Of a DNA stretch of 50,309 nucleotides, positions 14,085 through 22,866 are shown piece by piece; within the stretch, counting starts at the first letter, position 1, and every line of letters starts with the position of its first letter. The notes under the pieces are model-generated. The model saw only the letters and a program-made list of their open reading frames with translations, did not search any database and was not told where the DNA came from. A program made the position numbers and the translations under genes. Origin of the DNA: a virus; IMG/VR virus record IMGVR_UViG_3300025000_000148, positions 1-50,309 of that record; one strand, 5' to 3'.

Positions 14085-17000
14085 CCTTGCCTCAGCCTGC
14101 CTCTCGTGACGCCACGCTTGACCTTACGTCCAAGTTGAGCCTCGAAAGTCTCGACCTTACCGTCAGGCACGGAGACGATGAATGTCGCCCCGGCGTAGTC
14201 GTGGATCACGTTGCCCCCGCCACCCGAGGAAGCCGCGCCCGCCATCGCTGGCATCAGGGACGGCATCGCCATGCTCGCAGAGGTGTCGACCGCCATCGCG
14301 CCCACTGTCTGGGCGACAGCGCGCTTGAGCGCGGGAAGACCGACCAGCGCGCCCTTGGCCAGTGTGCGGGGGAACGCCGCACCCGAGGCGGTGAGGTCGG
14401 ACAGCGGCCCCATCTTCGCATCCGAGCCCGGCAGGTGGTCGCGTATCCACTGCACGATGCCCTTGATCGTCGCGCGCAGGCGGACCGATGCCGAGTTGAT
14501 GCCGGAGATGAAGGCACTGATCAGACCGGAGCCAGAAGACCTCCAGCTGCCCGCGATCGAGGACGGGACCTTGAGGACACCGGTGATGGCCCTGATCGCA
14601 CCGCTCACGAGAGAGATGGCACCGCGGATACCGTTGGCGAGCCCCGCGGGGATGTTGGCGCCGGCGCGGTGCATCACGCGCGACGGGGATTGCATCTCGA
14701 GTTCGGCGGCGATCCGGTCGGGTGGCACGCGGGCCAGGCCACGCGAAGCCGCGTCGACGGGGCTCATCCCTGCGGCGATACCGGCTGCGAACCCGGACCC
14801 GACGTTGCGCCCAAGTTCCTCGGCCGTTCCTCCAAACCCTTCGTATGCGATGAGCAGCTCGTCAAGTTGCTCTTGCATGGCCGCCCTGGCACCGCCGAGC
14901 CCCTCGGGCAGACCCGCCATCGTCGCGGCGATGTCCCTATACGCGTCCTCTGTTGCACGGAGACCATCGATGTTTGCTTTGTCCTGTGCCGACGCCTCGG
15001 CCTCAGTGGCGCCCAGGTTACTGGCCGCTTCCGAGCGATCGTCCGCTGCCCGTGCCACGCCGTCATGCGCGTGCTCGAGATCCGCCACTGCCTCGCGGTA
15101 GGTGCGGGTGTTGGTCATCCCCTCGGCTACCAGTCCGTCGACACGGGCTTGTGCGGCCTCCTCGGAGAGCAGGGCGGAGGTCTGGGCGTGCTCGGCCTGG
15201 GTAAGCGCCATCTTCGCCAGGCGCATGCGCTCGGACACGTCAGCATCCGCATTCGCGATCTGCTCACTTGCAATCCTGGCGGCGTTGACCCGGTCTTGTG
15301 CCGCCGCGCTGTCATCTGCCGCGATTGCCAACTTGTTGTAGAACTCCCGGAAGCGGTCGATGGCCGCCCCACCCGGTGCGAGGTCTCCCTCGAGAGCCGC
15401 TACGCGCCCGGCGAAGACTCCCATGTCGTCTTTCGCCTCGCGATTCTTCGCGGCGAGGTACGCCAGCCCCCCAGCAAGTGCCGCCACAGCCACCACCGCG
15501 ACTGTCACGGGGCCGCCGAGAGCACCGACCACGAGCGCGAGTCCTTCGAGAGCGGTCGCGGCTCCCCCGGCCACAGCGGATGCGGCGAAGATGGCGGTCT
15601 GCAACACGGCGAAGGCCGCTCCGAGCGCCGTGATCATCGGAGCCACAAGAGCAGCGACCTTGAGCAGCGCCAGGCGGGTTGCGACCGCGGTCAGGACGCC
15701 GATGACCTCCGGGCCGTTGGTCGTGATGATGCGGAAGGCCGCACCGATCGCACGCCCGAAGGTCTCCACGACCGGACGGACGGCCCTGAGCGCGGAGGTG
15801 ACCCCGTCTATTGCGTTGGCGAGGCCGCGCCCCTGCCCCGCGCCGTCGCGCATCGGCCCCGCGCCGTTCTTGACCCCGCGTATGAAGCCCTCGTAGATGC
15901 CCTTGGCCGCTTCGAGCACACCAGCTATCTTGCCGGTCTGCGTCTTGAACCTCTCGGCCACCGCTCCCCAGCCGCCTGCCGCCTCGACCATGTGCTGGAT
16001 AGCGACCCCCACAGCCGCTCCGATGACCGCGAACGGTACGAGGGGACCGAACGTCGACCACGCAGCCGCGGTGAGCGCCCACAGCGCTGGGACGAGGGAT
16101 CCGGCAAGCGCCCCGCCGATCGACGCCAGGACCGATGGATCCACCTTCTCGATGTTCTCGACGAACGAGCCGAGCCGCAAGGCACCCTCCTGCAGCGCGG
16201 GCATGACCTTCGCGCTCAGTGGCTCCACGAACTTGTCCCACGCGGTGATGCCCACGTCGATCAGCTTGTTGCCGAGCAGGTCGAGCTGGTCGCGGAAGTT
16301 CTTGATCTGCTCCTTGGCGACGTGCTCTGTGACCCCGCCGGCGTCCCGCAGCTTGGCCTCGTAGTCCCGGATGGCCGCACCCGAGCCGTTGAGTATCTTG
16401 ATGCCGTCCAGCGCGCCGCGGTTGATCCCCAGCTGGTCGAACATCATGGCCGCGGCCTCGTCGCTCATCCCGTCCATCGCGCTGGAGAGCGCGTCGATGA
16501 TATCGGCCGAGTGCTTGAGGTTGCCGTTCGTGTCGACGAGCGAGATCCCGAAGCGGTCGAACTCGTCTTTGTTCTTGGCGATCGCGCGGGGGATGTCTCG
16601 CATGATCCGGTTGAACATCTCGCCGGCCTCGGCACCCTTGACGCCCCGGTCTGCGAACGCGGCCAGGACCGCCACGCCTTCCTCGAGCGGCTTGCCCAAG
16701 ACTTTGAGCGCGGCGCCGGCCTTGGAGGTGAGGGCTTCTGCGAACTGCTCGGTGCTGCCGGTGGCGAGCAGGTTGGCTTTCACGAGCACGTCCGAGACCT
16801 TTGTCATGGCCTCGAGGTTCTTCGCGGCATCCGTCGAGCGCATCCCGAGAGCCGAGACCGAATCGGTCAGGAGCTCCGTGGCGACGTTGAGGTCGAACTG
16901 CCCCGCCTCGGCGAACATCGCGACCTGGGGCAGTGCCGCCATCGACTGTGCGGCGTCCAAGCCAGCGGATGCGAGGAAGTAGTACGCCTCGGCGGCCTCT

Positions 17001-17308
17001 GTGGCACTGACAGACGTGGTCTTGGCGATCGAGCGGGCGATGCCCTCCATCTTGTCGCGGGCCTCTTCCGACAGCCCGACCATGATCGCGGTGGACTCGG
17101 TCATCGCCTTCTCGAAGTCCGAGCCGAACTTGACTACCGCTCCGAGCCCCACACCGATGGCGGCAGCTACCATGTAGGAGCCGCGCTTGGCATTGTCCAT
17201 GGCGCGAGAAAGAGCGGACCCGGTGCGTCCGCCCTCCGCAGCGATGTTCTGCAGCATCCTCGAGACCTGGTCGGTGCCCCGGATGATGATGTCTACCGGT
17301 GTCGCCAT
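14081..17308 (-). CDS. Tail tape measure protein
   Basis: 1075 residues. The N-terminus (VDIIIRGTDQVSRMLQNIAAEGGRTGSALSRAM..., FEKAMTESTAIMVGLSEE) matches TP901-type tape measures. Hydrophobic stretches near 405-442 and 545-620 are typical of this family. A long coiled-coil region (650-820) and a C-terminal part containing PSRVMHRAGANIPAGLANGI follow. It sets tail length; by the usual rule of about 0.15 nm per residue the tail would be near 160 nm (inference). It follows the frameshifted chaperone pair, as in most siphoviruses. No lytic peptidase motif seen. Confidence 0.95.
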   Translation of the reverse strand: MATPVDIIIRGTDQVSRMLQNIAAEGGRTGSALSRAMDNAKRGSYMVAAAIGVGLGAVVKFGSDFEKAMTESTAIMVGLSEEARDKMEGIARSIAKTTSVSATEAAEAYYFLASAGLDAAQSMAALPQVAMFAEAGQFDLNVATELLTDSVSALGMRSTDAAKNLEAMTKVSDVLVKANLLATGSTEQFAEALTSKAGAALKVLGKPLEEGVAVLAAFADRGVKGAEAGEMFNRIMRDIPRAIAKNKDEFDRFGISLVDTNGNLKHSADIIDALSSAMDGMSDEAAAMMFDQLGINRGALDGIKILNGSGAAIRDYEAKLRDAGGVTEHVAKEQIKNFRDQLDLLGNKLIDVGITAWDKFVEPLSAKVMPALQEGALRLGSFVENIEKVDPSVLASIGGALAGSLVPALWALTAAAWSTFGPLVPFAVIGAAVGVAIQHMVEAAGGWGAVAERFKTQTGKIAGVLEAAKGIYEGFIRGVKNGAGPMRDGAGQGRGLANAIDGVTSALRAVRPVVETFGRAIGAAFRIITTNGPEVIGVLTAVATRLALLKVAALVAPMITALGAAFAVLQTAIFAASAVAGGAATALEGLALVVGALGGPVTVAVVAVAALAGGLAYLAAKNREAKDDMGVFAGRVAALEGDLAPGGAAIDRFREFYNKLAIAADDSAAAQDRVNAARIASEQIANADADVSERMRLAKMALTQAEHAQTSALLSEEAAQARVDGLVAEGMTNTRTYREAVADLEHAHDGVARAADDRSEAASNLGATEAEASAQDKANIDGLRATEDAYRDIAATMAGLPEGLGGARAAMQEQLDELLIAYEGFGGTAEELGRNVGSGFAAGIAAGMSPVDAASRGLARVPPDRIAAELEMQSPSRVMHRAGANIPAGLANGIRGAISLVSGAIRAITGVLKVPSSIAGSWRSSGSGLISAFISGINSASVRLRATIKGIVQWIRDHLPGSDAKMGPLSDLTASGAAFPRTLAKGALVGLPALKRAVAQTVGAMAVDTSASMAMPSLMPAMAGAASSGGGGNVIHDYAGATFIVSVPDGKVETFEAQLGRKVKRGVTRGRLRQG

Positions 17309-17309
17309 C

Positions 17310-17511
17310 TCACATCTCGCCCCTCGCCCGCAGCCGGTCTTCCACCATCGATCGCAGAGGGTGGGCCTGCTCCGCCTCCCCGGTTATCTGGGGTGTGATC
17401 TGGCGCAGGTACTCACTCTGCCACAGGGTCAGGTCCCGCACATGGTTCTGGATCCTCATCCCCGAGAGCACCAGCACCGCTATCCTCTGCCCCTCTGGGC
17501 TCCTCGTGAAA
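17310..17511 (-). CDS. Tail assembly chaperone, T-part reached by +1 (or -2) frameshift
   Basis: This frame has no convincing start of its own. From about 17511 on it reads like a real protein (FTRSPEGQRIAVLVLSGMRI... to LRARGEM). It would be made by ribosomes leaving the G frame in the overlap. The frame offset requires +1 or -2, not the common -1. A plausible slip point is at or near the UUU-C at 17511-17508 or the following CCC-A. The fused G-T product would bind the tape measure and guide tube assembly. The stop lies 1 base before the tape measure ATG. Confidence 0.6.
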
Positions 17512-17970
17512 TCGCGCGACCGACTCGCGCATTGCCCCCGTGACATCGATCTTGTCGGGCTGGATGCCGCTGATCTCGTAGACCACCTTGGCGATATCGG
17601 CGATGATGCCGATCGGGCGCATGCCCTGTACCTCTTCGGGTGTCCACTGCTCCCCGGATCCGGAGAGCGAGAACGCCACCGCCATCGCATCGGCCAGAGC
17701 CGAGCCGGTCTGGTACGCAGCGAGGTCGAAGCTCACCTTCGGCTTGAGCTGTGCCATGATCGCGGCTCTCGACTGCTCGGAGTCGATGGCCTCCATGTCG
17801 AGCTCGTCGCTGTCGAGCGAGAAGTCGAACCCGGACATCTGCGTGTCCTCGACCTGCGCCCACTGGCCTTCGGTGAGCGGGTAGAGCATGAGCGAACCGC
17901 CGAGACGGTCGAAAGCGACCTCCCGGCCCACATCTGAGCCGTTGAGGATATCGTTCTTGGTCAGTGCCAT
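17413..17970 (-). CDS. Tail assembly chaperone, G-part
   Basis: 185 residues from MALTKNDILNGSDVGREVAFDRLGGSL. It is helical and acidic and lies between the tail tube and tape measure genes, as lambda G does. The last 30 residues (EEPRGAEDSGAG...) look like read-through of the wrong frame, in agreement with a shift into the T frame before them. Most ribosomes are expected to end at its stop; a minority should shift. Confidence 0.8.
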   Translation of the reverse strand: MALTKNDILNGSDVGREVAFDRLGGSLMLYPLTEGQWAQVEDTQMSGFDFSLDSDELDMEAIDSEQSRAAIMAQLKPKVSFDLAAYQTGSALADAMAVAFSLSGSGEQWTPEEVQGMRPIGIIADIAKVVYEISGIQPDKIDVTGAMRESVARFHEEPRGAEDSGAGALGDEDPEPCAGPDPVAE

Positions 17971-18003
17971 CGGTTTCCCTTCCGTGGTGGGGACGCAGGG
18001 GGT

Positions 18004-19002
18004 TTATGACGCTCCGAGCACGGCGTTGGTGATGACCTGCTTGGTCTCGAGCGTCGCGGTGATCGCGGCACCCGAGGTGACATCGAACTGGCCGGCGCAC
18101 TTGACGCTCTGCACGATGCGGTCACGGCCGGAGGGCTGGATACCGACCTCCGTGTAGACCATCTTGGGCAGCGCCAGATCGAGGCGGCCGATCGTGGCCC
18201 CGGAGTCCAGGGTGATGATCGCCTCCTCGTCGTAGATGGTGTCGGCGGAGGGCTCCGTGGCGTCCGTGGCGCCCCAGTACTTGCGCTTCTCGGTGAGATC
18301 GTTGAAGGCGATGGACATCGCGAGCTCCACACCGACGTCGCCCTGCCAGATCGAGCGCGGGAAACGCGAACCCATCGTGATCGATGCCTCGGCGTCCGGG
18401 TTGTTGGTGTAGGTCAGCTCGAGCTTCTCGATGTGCGCCGAGCGGTCCGCGCTCGCCAGAGACACCGACGTGTCGACGAACGTCATCGGATAGGCGTCCG
18501 AGAGCAGCAGGTCGGCCAGCGCCGTCATGCCTGCCGGGTTGATCTGGTCCTTGCCCCCGACGATGTCGAGGGTGATCATCGCGTAGCCCTTCTCGACGGT
18601 GAGCTTGAACCCGCCCACCGCCGCCCCGGGATAGACGAACTCCTCGAGGTCCTTGCCCGCGCGGAACGTCGCGGTGCGCATGAGCCGGTTGAGCGTCGGG
18701 ATCATCGAGTAGGTGTAGATGTCGCCCACCGGTCCGGTGATGACCGGATCCCCGCCGAACGCGAGGATCAGCGCGTAGCCGATCGTGTCCACGTCGGCTG
18801 CGAACTCGGCGGGTCCCTGGCTCACGTACGGGCCGGGGCGGTGGATGCGCGGGGCGCGGCCAAGCCCGCCAGGATAGGCGATGAGCGGGTTGGACGGACT
18901 GTCGATCCCGGAGCTGGCGACGTCGACGTGGATGTCGGCAGCGACCGCGGTACCCGGTGAGGTCTCGAGTCCGATTCCAAGGTAGCGCAGCACTTCGGAC
19001 AT
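18004..19002 (-). CDS. Major tail tube protein
   Basis: 332 residues after a GGGAGGAG site. It starts MSEVLRYLGIGLETSPGTAV, like many phage tail tube proteins, then has two beta-rich halves (RIHRPGPYVSQGPAEFAADVD... and GSRFPRSIWQGDVGVELAMSIAF). It stands just before the chaperone pair and after the tail completion genes. It polymerises into the hollow tail tube. It is longer than lambda V, but siphovirus tube proteins of this size are common. Confidence 0.85.
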   Translation of the reverse strand: MSEVLRYLGIGLETSPGTAVAADIHVDVASSGIDSPSNPLIAYPGGLGRAPRIHRPGPYVSQGPAEFAADVDTIGYALILAFGGDPVITGPVGDIYTYSMIPTLNRLMRTATFRAGKDLEEFVYPGAAVGGFKLTVEKGYAMITLDIVGGKDQINPAGMTALADLLLSDAYPMTFVDTSVSLASADRSAHIEKLELTYTNNPDAEASITMGSRFPRSIWQGDVGVELAMSIAFNDLTEKRKYWGATDATEPSADTIYDEEAIITLDSGATIGRLDLALPKMVYTEVGIQPSGRDRIVQSVKCAGQFDVTSGAAITATLETKQVITNAVLGAS

Positions 19003-19007
19003 GGTGT

Positions 19008-19466
19008 CTACTCCTCCCTGTGCCTGAAACGAATCAGCAAGCGATATCCGGAGTACATCAGGCCCTCTTCTTTGAGGCCGTCGTCCCCCGCTGGCATGTA
19101 AGTAGAGCGTACCACGTCGCTAATGAGCGTCGAGAGAGTGGAGTCCGATCCACGCTCGCGCGCCTTGATCAGCACGCTCGATGCCTTCGCGGCCATCTGC
19201 GTGACCTTGAGACGCCCCTCTGCGGGTCTGTCGAAGGTCGCCATCGCCGTCACGTTGACCGGATAGACCCACTCCTCGGCGATCGCCGCGTTCTCGTGCG
19301 AGTTGTGCGCCTCTTCCGGGATGATCCAGATGGCGGAACGTGCGAGCTGGTCGACCGCGGCCTCCTCGCCGAGTATCACCTCCTCGCATCCGATGTCGTC
19401 CTTGGCGCCGACGAGCAGCTCGACCAGCGCCGCATCGATCGCCTCGATCAGCTCGTAGAGTTCCAC
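19008..19466 (-). CDS. Tail terminator-like protein
   Basis: 152 residues from a GTG behind AGGAGG. The sequence MELYELIEAIDAALVELL... then alpha/beta and the end SGYRLLIRFRHREE fits tail completion/terminator proteins of the lambda U type by size, order and general pattern. It is flanked by a gp10-like gene and the tail tube gene. The family match is by context more than by motif. Confidence 0.6.
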   Translation of the reverse strand: MELYELIEAIDAALVELLVGAKDDIGCEEVILGEEAAVDQLARSAIWIIPEEAHNSHENAAIAEEWVYPVNVTAMATFDRPAEGRLKVTQMAAKASSVLIKARERGSDSTLSTLISDVVRSTYMPAGDDGLKEEGLMYSGYRLLIRFRHREE

Positions 19467-19467
19467 G

Positions 19468-20034
19468 TCACGTTCCTCCTGCCGCAGTCGCTGCTTTTAT
19501 TGCTTTGCTAACGATTGCCGGGCTGGTTAGTCTGACTCGCGCGATCGCTCGGTCTATGTACGGATTCGGGGCGGTTCCGGGATGGTTGACAGACTGCCTG
19601 TAGACCATCGCGGATCCCCGCCGGGTGGTGGTGGTCCCGCGACCGAACTTCCCTGCGGCGCGAAGAGACTGCCCGCGCTTCGTCTGCGAGGCATACACCG
19701 CCTTGCCGCCCAGAGATGTCCCGACCTGGAAGGAGAACGCCAGCGCCTTCCCCCGCTTGGCCCTTATGACGTGGGGCTTCGTGCCGTCGTTGACGTACCA
19801 GCGATAGAGGACGTTTGAACCCAGAGTCCAATTCATCTTGCCGACCTTGCGCACCCGCCAGGACCCGCCGAGACGCCCGTGCCGTGTGGGGGCTTCCTCG
19901 CCGATTCCCTGCCACAGCGCGAGCGCTGTGAACTCTATCGCGTTCTCGAGCGCCTTGGGCATCTGCGCATAGGCCATGCGACGCAGCCTGGCGTCGTCAT
20001 ACGTGATTGCAAAGTCGATCGGGGCTCGTGCCAC
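19468..20034 (-). CDS. HK97 gp10-like tail component
   Basis: 188 residues from GTG. APTRHGRLGGSWRVRK, YRWYVNDGTKPHVIRAKRGKALAF and the C-terminal HPGTAPNPYIDRAI are the classic pattern of gp10-type proteins. It likely takes part in head-tail joining or tail completion. It overlaps the ribosome site of the tail-terminator-like gene. Confidence 0.8.
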   Translation of the reverse strand: MARAPIDFAITYDDARLRRMAYAQMPKALENAIEFTALALWQGIGEEAPTRHGRLGGSWRVRKVGKMNWTLGSNVLYRWYVNDGTKPHVIRAKRGKALAFSFQVGTSLGGKAVYASQTKRGQSLRAAGKFGRGTTTTRRGSAMVYRQSVNHPGTAPNPYIDRAIARVRLTSPAIVSKAIKAATAAGGT

Positions 20035-20039
20035 CTACC

Positions 20040-20756
20040 TTATGCCTCCTCGAGCGCGTCGGTGATATCGCGCGAGACGGAGTTCGCGATCCCGAAGCCG
20101 ATGGACCGGCCGCTTGCCCTTGGATAGACCTCGAGATCATCTCTGATCGCAGACGTGATGCACGCGTCCTCGATCAGCTTGACGGAGAACTCGTTCACGC
20201 GCACGAACGGGCTCTTGCGGCGCTGATGCGCAACAGCCCCCATGTTCGCCGCTATCCGTGTGGCGATCGAGTCGATGCCGTCCGGTACCGGGTCGTAGGT
20301 GCGGCGCCGGTCCGCGTCGATGAATGACTTGGCGGATGCGAGCCACGAGCACACGAGCCGCCCGAGTTGACGCTCGGTAGCGAGCCCGAAGTCCTCGGCG
20401 CGCAGGTTCGCGATCGCGCAGACATCCGACACGCTCCCGTAGAGCAGCGTGTCATCCTCGCGCACCTCGAGGCGCATGTACTCCGTGCGCTGGGACCCCG
20501 CGATGTCGAACACCCACGTGAGGCGCAAAGCCTTGTAGAGCAGCGTCTCAGCGATGTCGTCTTTGGAGATGTCGAGCCCGAAGTACCCCAGCGCATTCCA
20601 CGCGCCCGCGCCGGCGGACAGCTCCACCGCATCCTCCGTGCTTTCGACCTCGAGTGCCACGGACACGAGCGTGGGAGCGGTCGCGGGTATCGCACCCGCT
20701 GCTGTGCGCACCGTCATCTTGAGCGGGGTGGAGGTCCCCGGGATGAGCGCGATCAT
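20040..20756 (-). CDS. Head-tail connector-like protein
   Basis: 238 residues; the ATG overlaps the stop before it. The N-terminal 110 residues are beta-rich. The C-terminal half (DVCAIANLRAEDFGLATERQL ... SWLASAKSFIDADR) is helical, like gp6-type head-tail adaptors, with a long linker helix. It lies first in the connector-tail series, directly before the gp10-like gene. The adaptor function is inferred mainly from order. Confidence 0.6.
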   Translation of the reverse strand: MIALIPGTSTPLKMTVRTAAGAIPATAPTLVSVALEVESTEDAVELSAGAGAWNALGYFGLDISKDDIAETLLYKALRLTWVFDIAGSQRTEYMRLEVREDDTLLYGSVSDVCAIANLRAEDFGLATERQLGRLVCSWLASAKSFIDADRRRTYDPVPDGIDSIATRIAANMGAVAHQRRKSPFVRVNEFSVKLIEDACITSAIRDDLEVYPRASGRSIGFGIANSVSRDITDALEEA

Positions 20757-20953
20757 CGTGTCACCTCTCCGTTGAGGTCGAAGTCCACCGTCACGTCCCC
20801 ATCATAGTCTCTCGAGACTGTCACCGCTCCCGAGTCCCCGGCGTCGATCGTGACCGACCCGCCGAGGTTGAGGAAGGTCTCAGGGAGGGCCGTAGGCTCA
20901 AGCCATCCCCACGTGGCCAGCCTGTCCCCGAACCATCCCCACGTCGTCAGCAT
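20753..20953 (-). CDS. Small structural protein with a duplicated TWGW motif
   Basis: 66 residues from an ATG just after the previous stop. TTWGWFGDRL and ATWGWLEPTA repeat near the N-terminus; the rest is short acidic strands (VTIDAGDSGAVTVSRDYDGDVTVDFD). It could be a small capsid decoration or adhesin-tip protein. No family recognised. Confidence 0.55.
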   Translation of the reverse strand: MLTTWGWFGDRLATWGWLEPTALPETFLNLGGSVTIDAGDSGAVTVSRDYDGDVTVDFDLNGEVTR

Positions 20954-20955
20954 GC

Positions 20956-21351
20956 TTAAGTCGCCTCGGAACGTGTCACAACGAGCCCGTCGGTCGTCTC
21001 GGTCCACGTCTTGAGCACCGTCTCGCCGTCCATCAGCTCGATCGTCTTCGTGCCATCGCCGTTGTCGGTGATGCGTAGCCCCTTGAGGATCCAGTCGTTC
21101 AGCAGCGCGCCCAGTGCCGCCGTGTACCCTTGCGCGGTCATGCCGGACTGTACGAGTTCGTAGGTGGGCATCATCACGTCTAGCGCCATCGCCCCGGTCA
21201 GTGTGCAGCTCACGAGTGACCCGAGAGGTGCGTCCACTTCCCAGCCGTTCGCATCGCCCGTCGGCGTGAGTGCTTCGCCGTCTGCGGTCACGGTCGGGGT
21301 GCCGCTCACAATCGCATCGGACGTGTCCCGCATGATGAACTTGAGCAGCAT
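20956..21351 (-). CDS. Hypothetical structural protein
   Basis: 131 residues from an ATG preceded by AGGAGGACACG. The sequence (MLLKFIMRDTSDAIVSGTPTVTADGEALTPTG...) suggests an Ig-like or small beta-sandwich first half, then a helical linker and beta strands (GDGTKTIELMDGETVLKTWTET). Phage fibre-associated proteins often carry this last pattern. Function inferred from its place among surface proteins. Confidence 0.55.
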   Translation of the reverse strand: MLLKFIMRDTSDAIVSGTPTVTADGEALTPTGDANGWEVDAPLGSLVSCTLTGAMALDVMMPTYELVQSGMTAQGYTAALGALLNDWILKGLRITDNGDGTKTIELMDGETVLKTWTETTDGLVVTRSEAT

Positions 21352-21360
21352 CGTGTCCTC

Positions 21361-22155
21361 CTAGAGCCGGGTCGGTGCGAAGGCGTCGAGTCGGGCGTAG
21401 CGTCTGCGGTGGGTATTGCTCGCCGTGGCCGTTATCCGCACCACGGTCGCCGCGTCGTAGAGTCCCGATGCAGCGAGTCGCGTGATCGTCTCGGCGTCGT
21501 AGACCGCTTGAGCGGCCAGCACGACCCCGGTGGCCACGTCATAGACGGCCTGTGCGGAGATGACGGCGGTCGTGGCGCTGTCGTAGCTCGCGTCGGCAGA
21601 CAGGCCCACGGTGGTCGGTACGTCCACGGAAGCGGAAGCCGAGGCGAGCATCACCGCTTCGCTGTAGTAGACGTTGCCGCCTGCGTCGGTGAGCCGGTAC
21701 TGGTACGCCACACCGAGGACGACATCGCTGTCTTCGTAGGTGGAGCCCTCGTAGTCCTCGGCGATGAGCTGCCAGGACTCGATCTCGACCGTGGTGGCAG
21801 CGTCGTAGGCCGCATCCGCCGCGATGTCCGCTGTCGTCTGTGCGTCGTAGGTAGCGCCCGCTGAGATGCCCACTGTCGTCGCTGCGTCGTAGCTGGCGGG
21901 ATCGCCTGCGATGATCTGTTCGATGACGACCGTTGTGGCAGCGTCGTAGCTCGCTGGGGCCGAGACGAGTATCGGGTACGTCCACCCGTCGCCGGTGATG
22001 TCCACCAGGGTCGGGGAATCGTAGGAGGCATCGGCAGAGAGCACCACGGCGGTCGCCGCATCGTAGGCGGCATCGGCAGACAGGACTACCACCATCGCGG
22101 AATCGTAGCTGGCCGGTGCTGAGACCTCGACTGGGTACGTCCACGGGCCAGCCAT
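21361..22155 (-). CDS. Surface-type protein built of 14-residue YDAAT repeats
   Basis: 264 residues. About twelve copies of a 13-14 residue unit, consensus A-x-Y-D-A-A-T-T-V-x-I-S-A-x, form seven copies before and five after a central insert. The insert (about 140-175, DVVLGVAYQYRLTDAGGNVYYSEAV) looks like part of a fibronectin-type domain. The block WTYP-x2-VSAPASYD occurs twice. Such regular short repeats usually make a beta-solenoid or fibre shaft. No stop or frameshift interrupts it. It may be a head fibre or decoration stalk; no family is known to me. Confidence 0.65.
   Translation of the reverse strand: MAGPWTYPVEVSAPASYDSAMVVVLSADAAYDAATAVVLSADASYDSPTLVDITGDGWTYPILVSAPASYDAATTVVIEQIIAGDPASYDAATTVGISAGATYDAQTTADIAADAAYDAATTVEIESWQLIAEDYEGSTYEDSDVVLGVAYQYRLTDAGGNVYYSEAVMLASASASVDVPTTVGLSADASYDSATTAVISAQAVYDVATGVVLAAQAVYDAETITRLAASGLYDAATVVRITATASNTHRRRYARLDAFAPTRL
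21370..22150 (-). repeat. Coding tandem repeats (42-base period)
   Basis: The DNA repeats follow the protein units: forms of TCGTAGxxxGCxTC recur on the plus strand through the gene. The copies have diverged at third positions, so the repeat is old and under selection at protein level. The short period also makes copy-number change by slippage possible. Confidence 0.65.
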
Positions 22156-22866
22156 CTACACCACCCGGCGTTCTATCGTGAACGGCCCCGTCAGTGATTC
22201 GCTCCATGCGAGGTCGATGTGGTCGGTGTCGGGAGTGGCGGTGAGAGATCCGAACCACGACGTGTCGAATGTCGAAGCGACAAACGTGCATCCTGTAGCA
22301 TTCCAGTGGATGTCGTCAGTCTCGAAGTATGAGCTGAGGGCGTCCGTGTTCCAGTCGGCATACTCATAGCCGTTGGTCGCACAGTAGGCGGCTATCCATG
22401 CGTTGAGCGCAGCCTTGTTCGCTGTCTCGGTAGCTCCGTCTGTGTTACGCGGAGGGATGGCCGTGATGATGCACTCCGCGCCGAGGGCAACGACTTTACC
22501 AGCCAGAGCCTCTATGTTCGCGGTTATCGCTGCCTGGTCGTATGAGCCGTCCATCGGGTCAGAATGACCAGGTGCGCCGAGAATCACATAGTCGCTCGAA
22601 CTCGGAACGTCAGTGTCGAACCTAGCAAGCATCTGTGCGGACGAGTTGCCACCCACGCCGAGGTTGTAGGCCGTCCAGTTCTCGCCCACGAGCGCGTTGT
22701 TGTCGGAGTAGACCGGGGCCGAGGTGGGCGGCGTCCACGGCGTAGGCGTGATAGATGTCTCGCCGAGGTTCTCAAGCAGCTTGTAGAGCCACTGTGTAGA
22801 GTCCGTGACGGAGTTCCGGTCTACCGCATCCGTCATCGAGTTTCCGATGGCTGAGATGTACCTCAT
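22156..22866 (-). CDS. SGNH/GDSL-type hydrolase
   Basis: 236 residues; ATG overlaps the previous stop. Block I is IGNSMTDA (catalytic Ser), block II Gly is in LGVGGNSS, block III is modified (LGAPGHSD in place of G-x-N-D), and block V is TDDIHWNATG with the Asp-x2-His pair. SGNH enzymes remove acyl groups from sugars or lipids. A copy among virion genes suggests de-O-acetylation of host surface polymers on contact. The C-terminal 30 residues (TATPDTDHIDLAWSESLTGPFTIERRV) resemble a short beta add-on. Changed block III leaves some doubt about activity. Confidence 0.75.
   Translation of the reverse strand: MRYISAIGNSMTDAVDRNSVTDSTQWLYKLLENLGETSITPTPWTPPTSAPVYSDNNALVGENWTAYNLGVGGNSSAQMLARFDTDVPSSSDYVILGAPGHSDPMDGSYDQAAITANIEALAGKVVALGAECIITAIPPRNTDGATETANKAALNAWIAAYCATNGYEYADWNTDALSSYFETDDIHWNATGCTFVASTFDTSWFGSLTATPDTDHIDLAWSESLTGPFTIERRVV

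Noticed and set aside
14087-17398. Very long open frame (about 1100 codons) on the plus strand
   Set aside because: It is the antisense shadow of the tape measure gene. Its composition (His, Arg, Asp and Gly runs) is that of reverse-complemented GC-rich codons, and the minus frame has clear tape measure motifs.
21370-22150. Repeats in the YDAAT gene as a possible CRISPR array
   Set aside because: The units keep one reading frame, vary at third positions and lack constant repeats with unique spacers; they code for protein.
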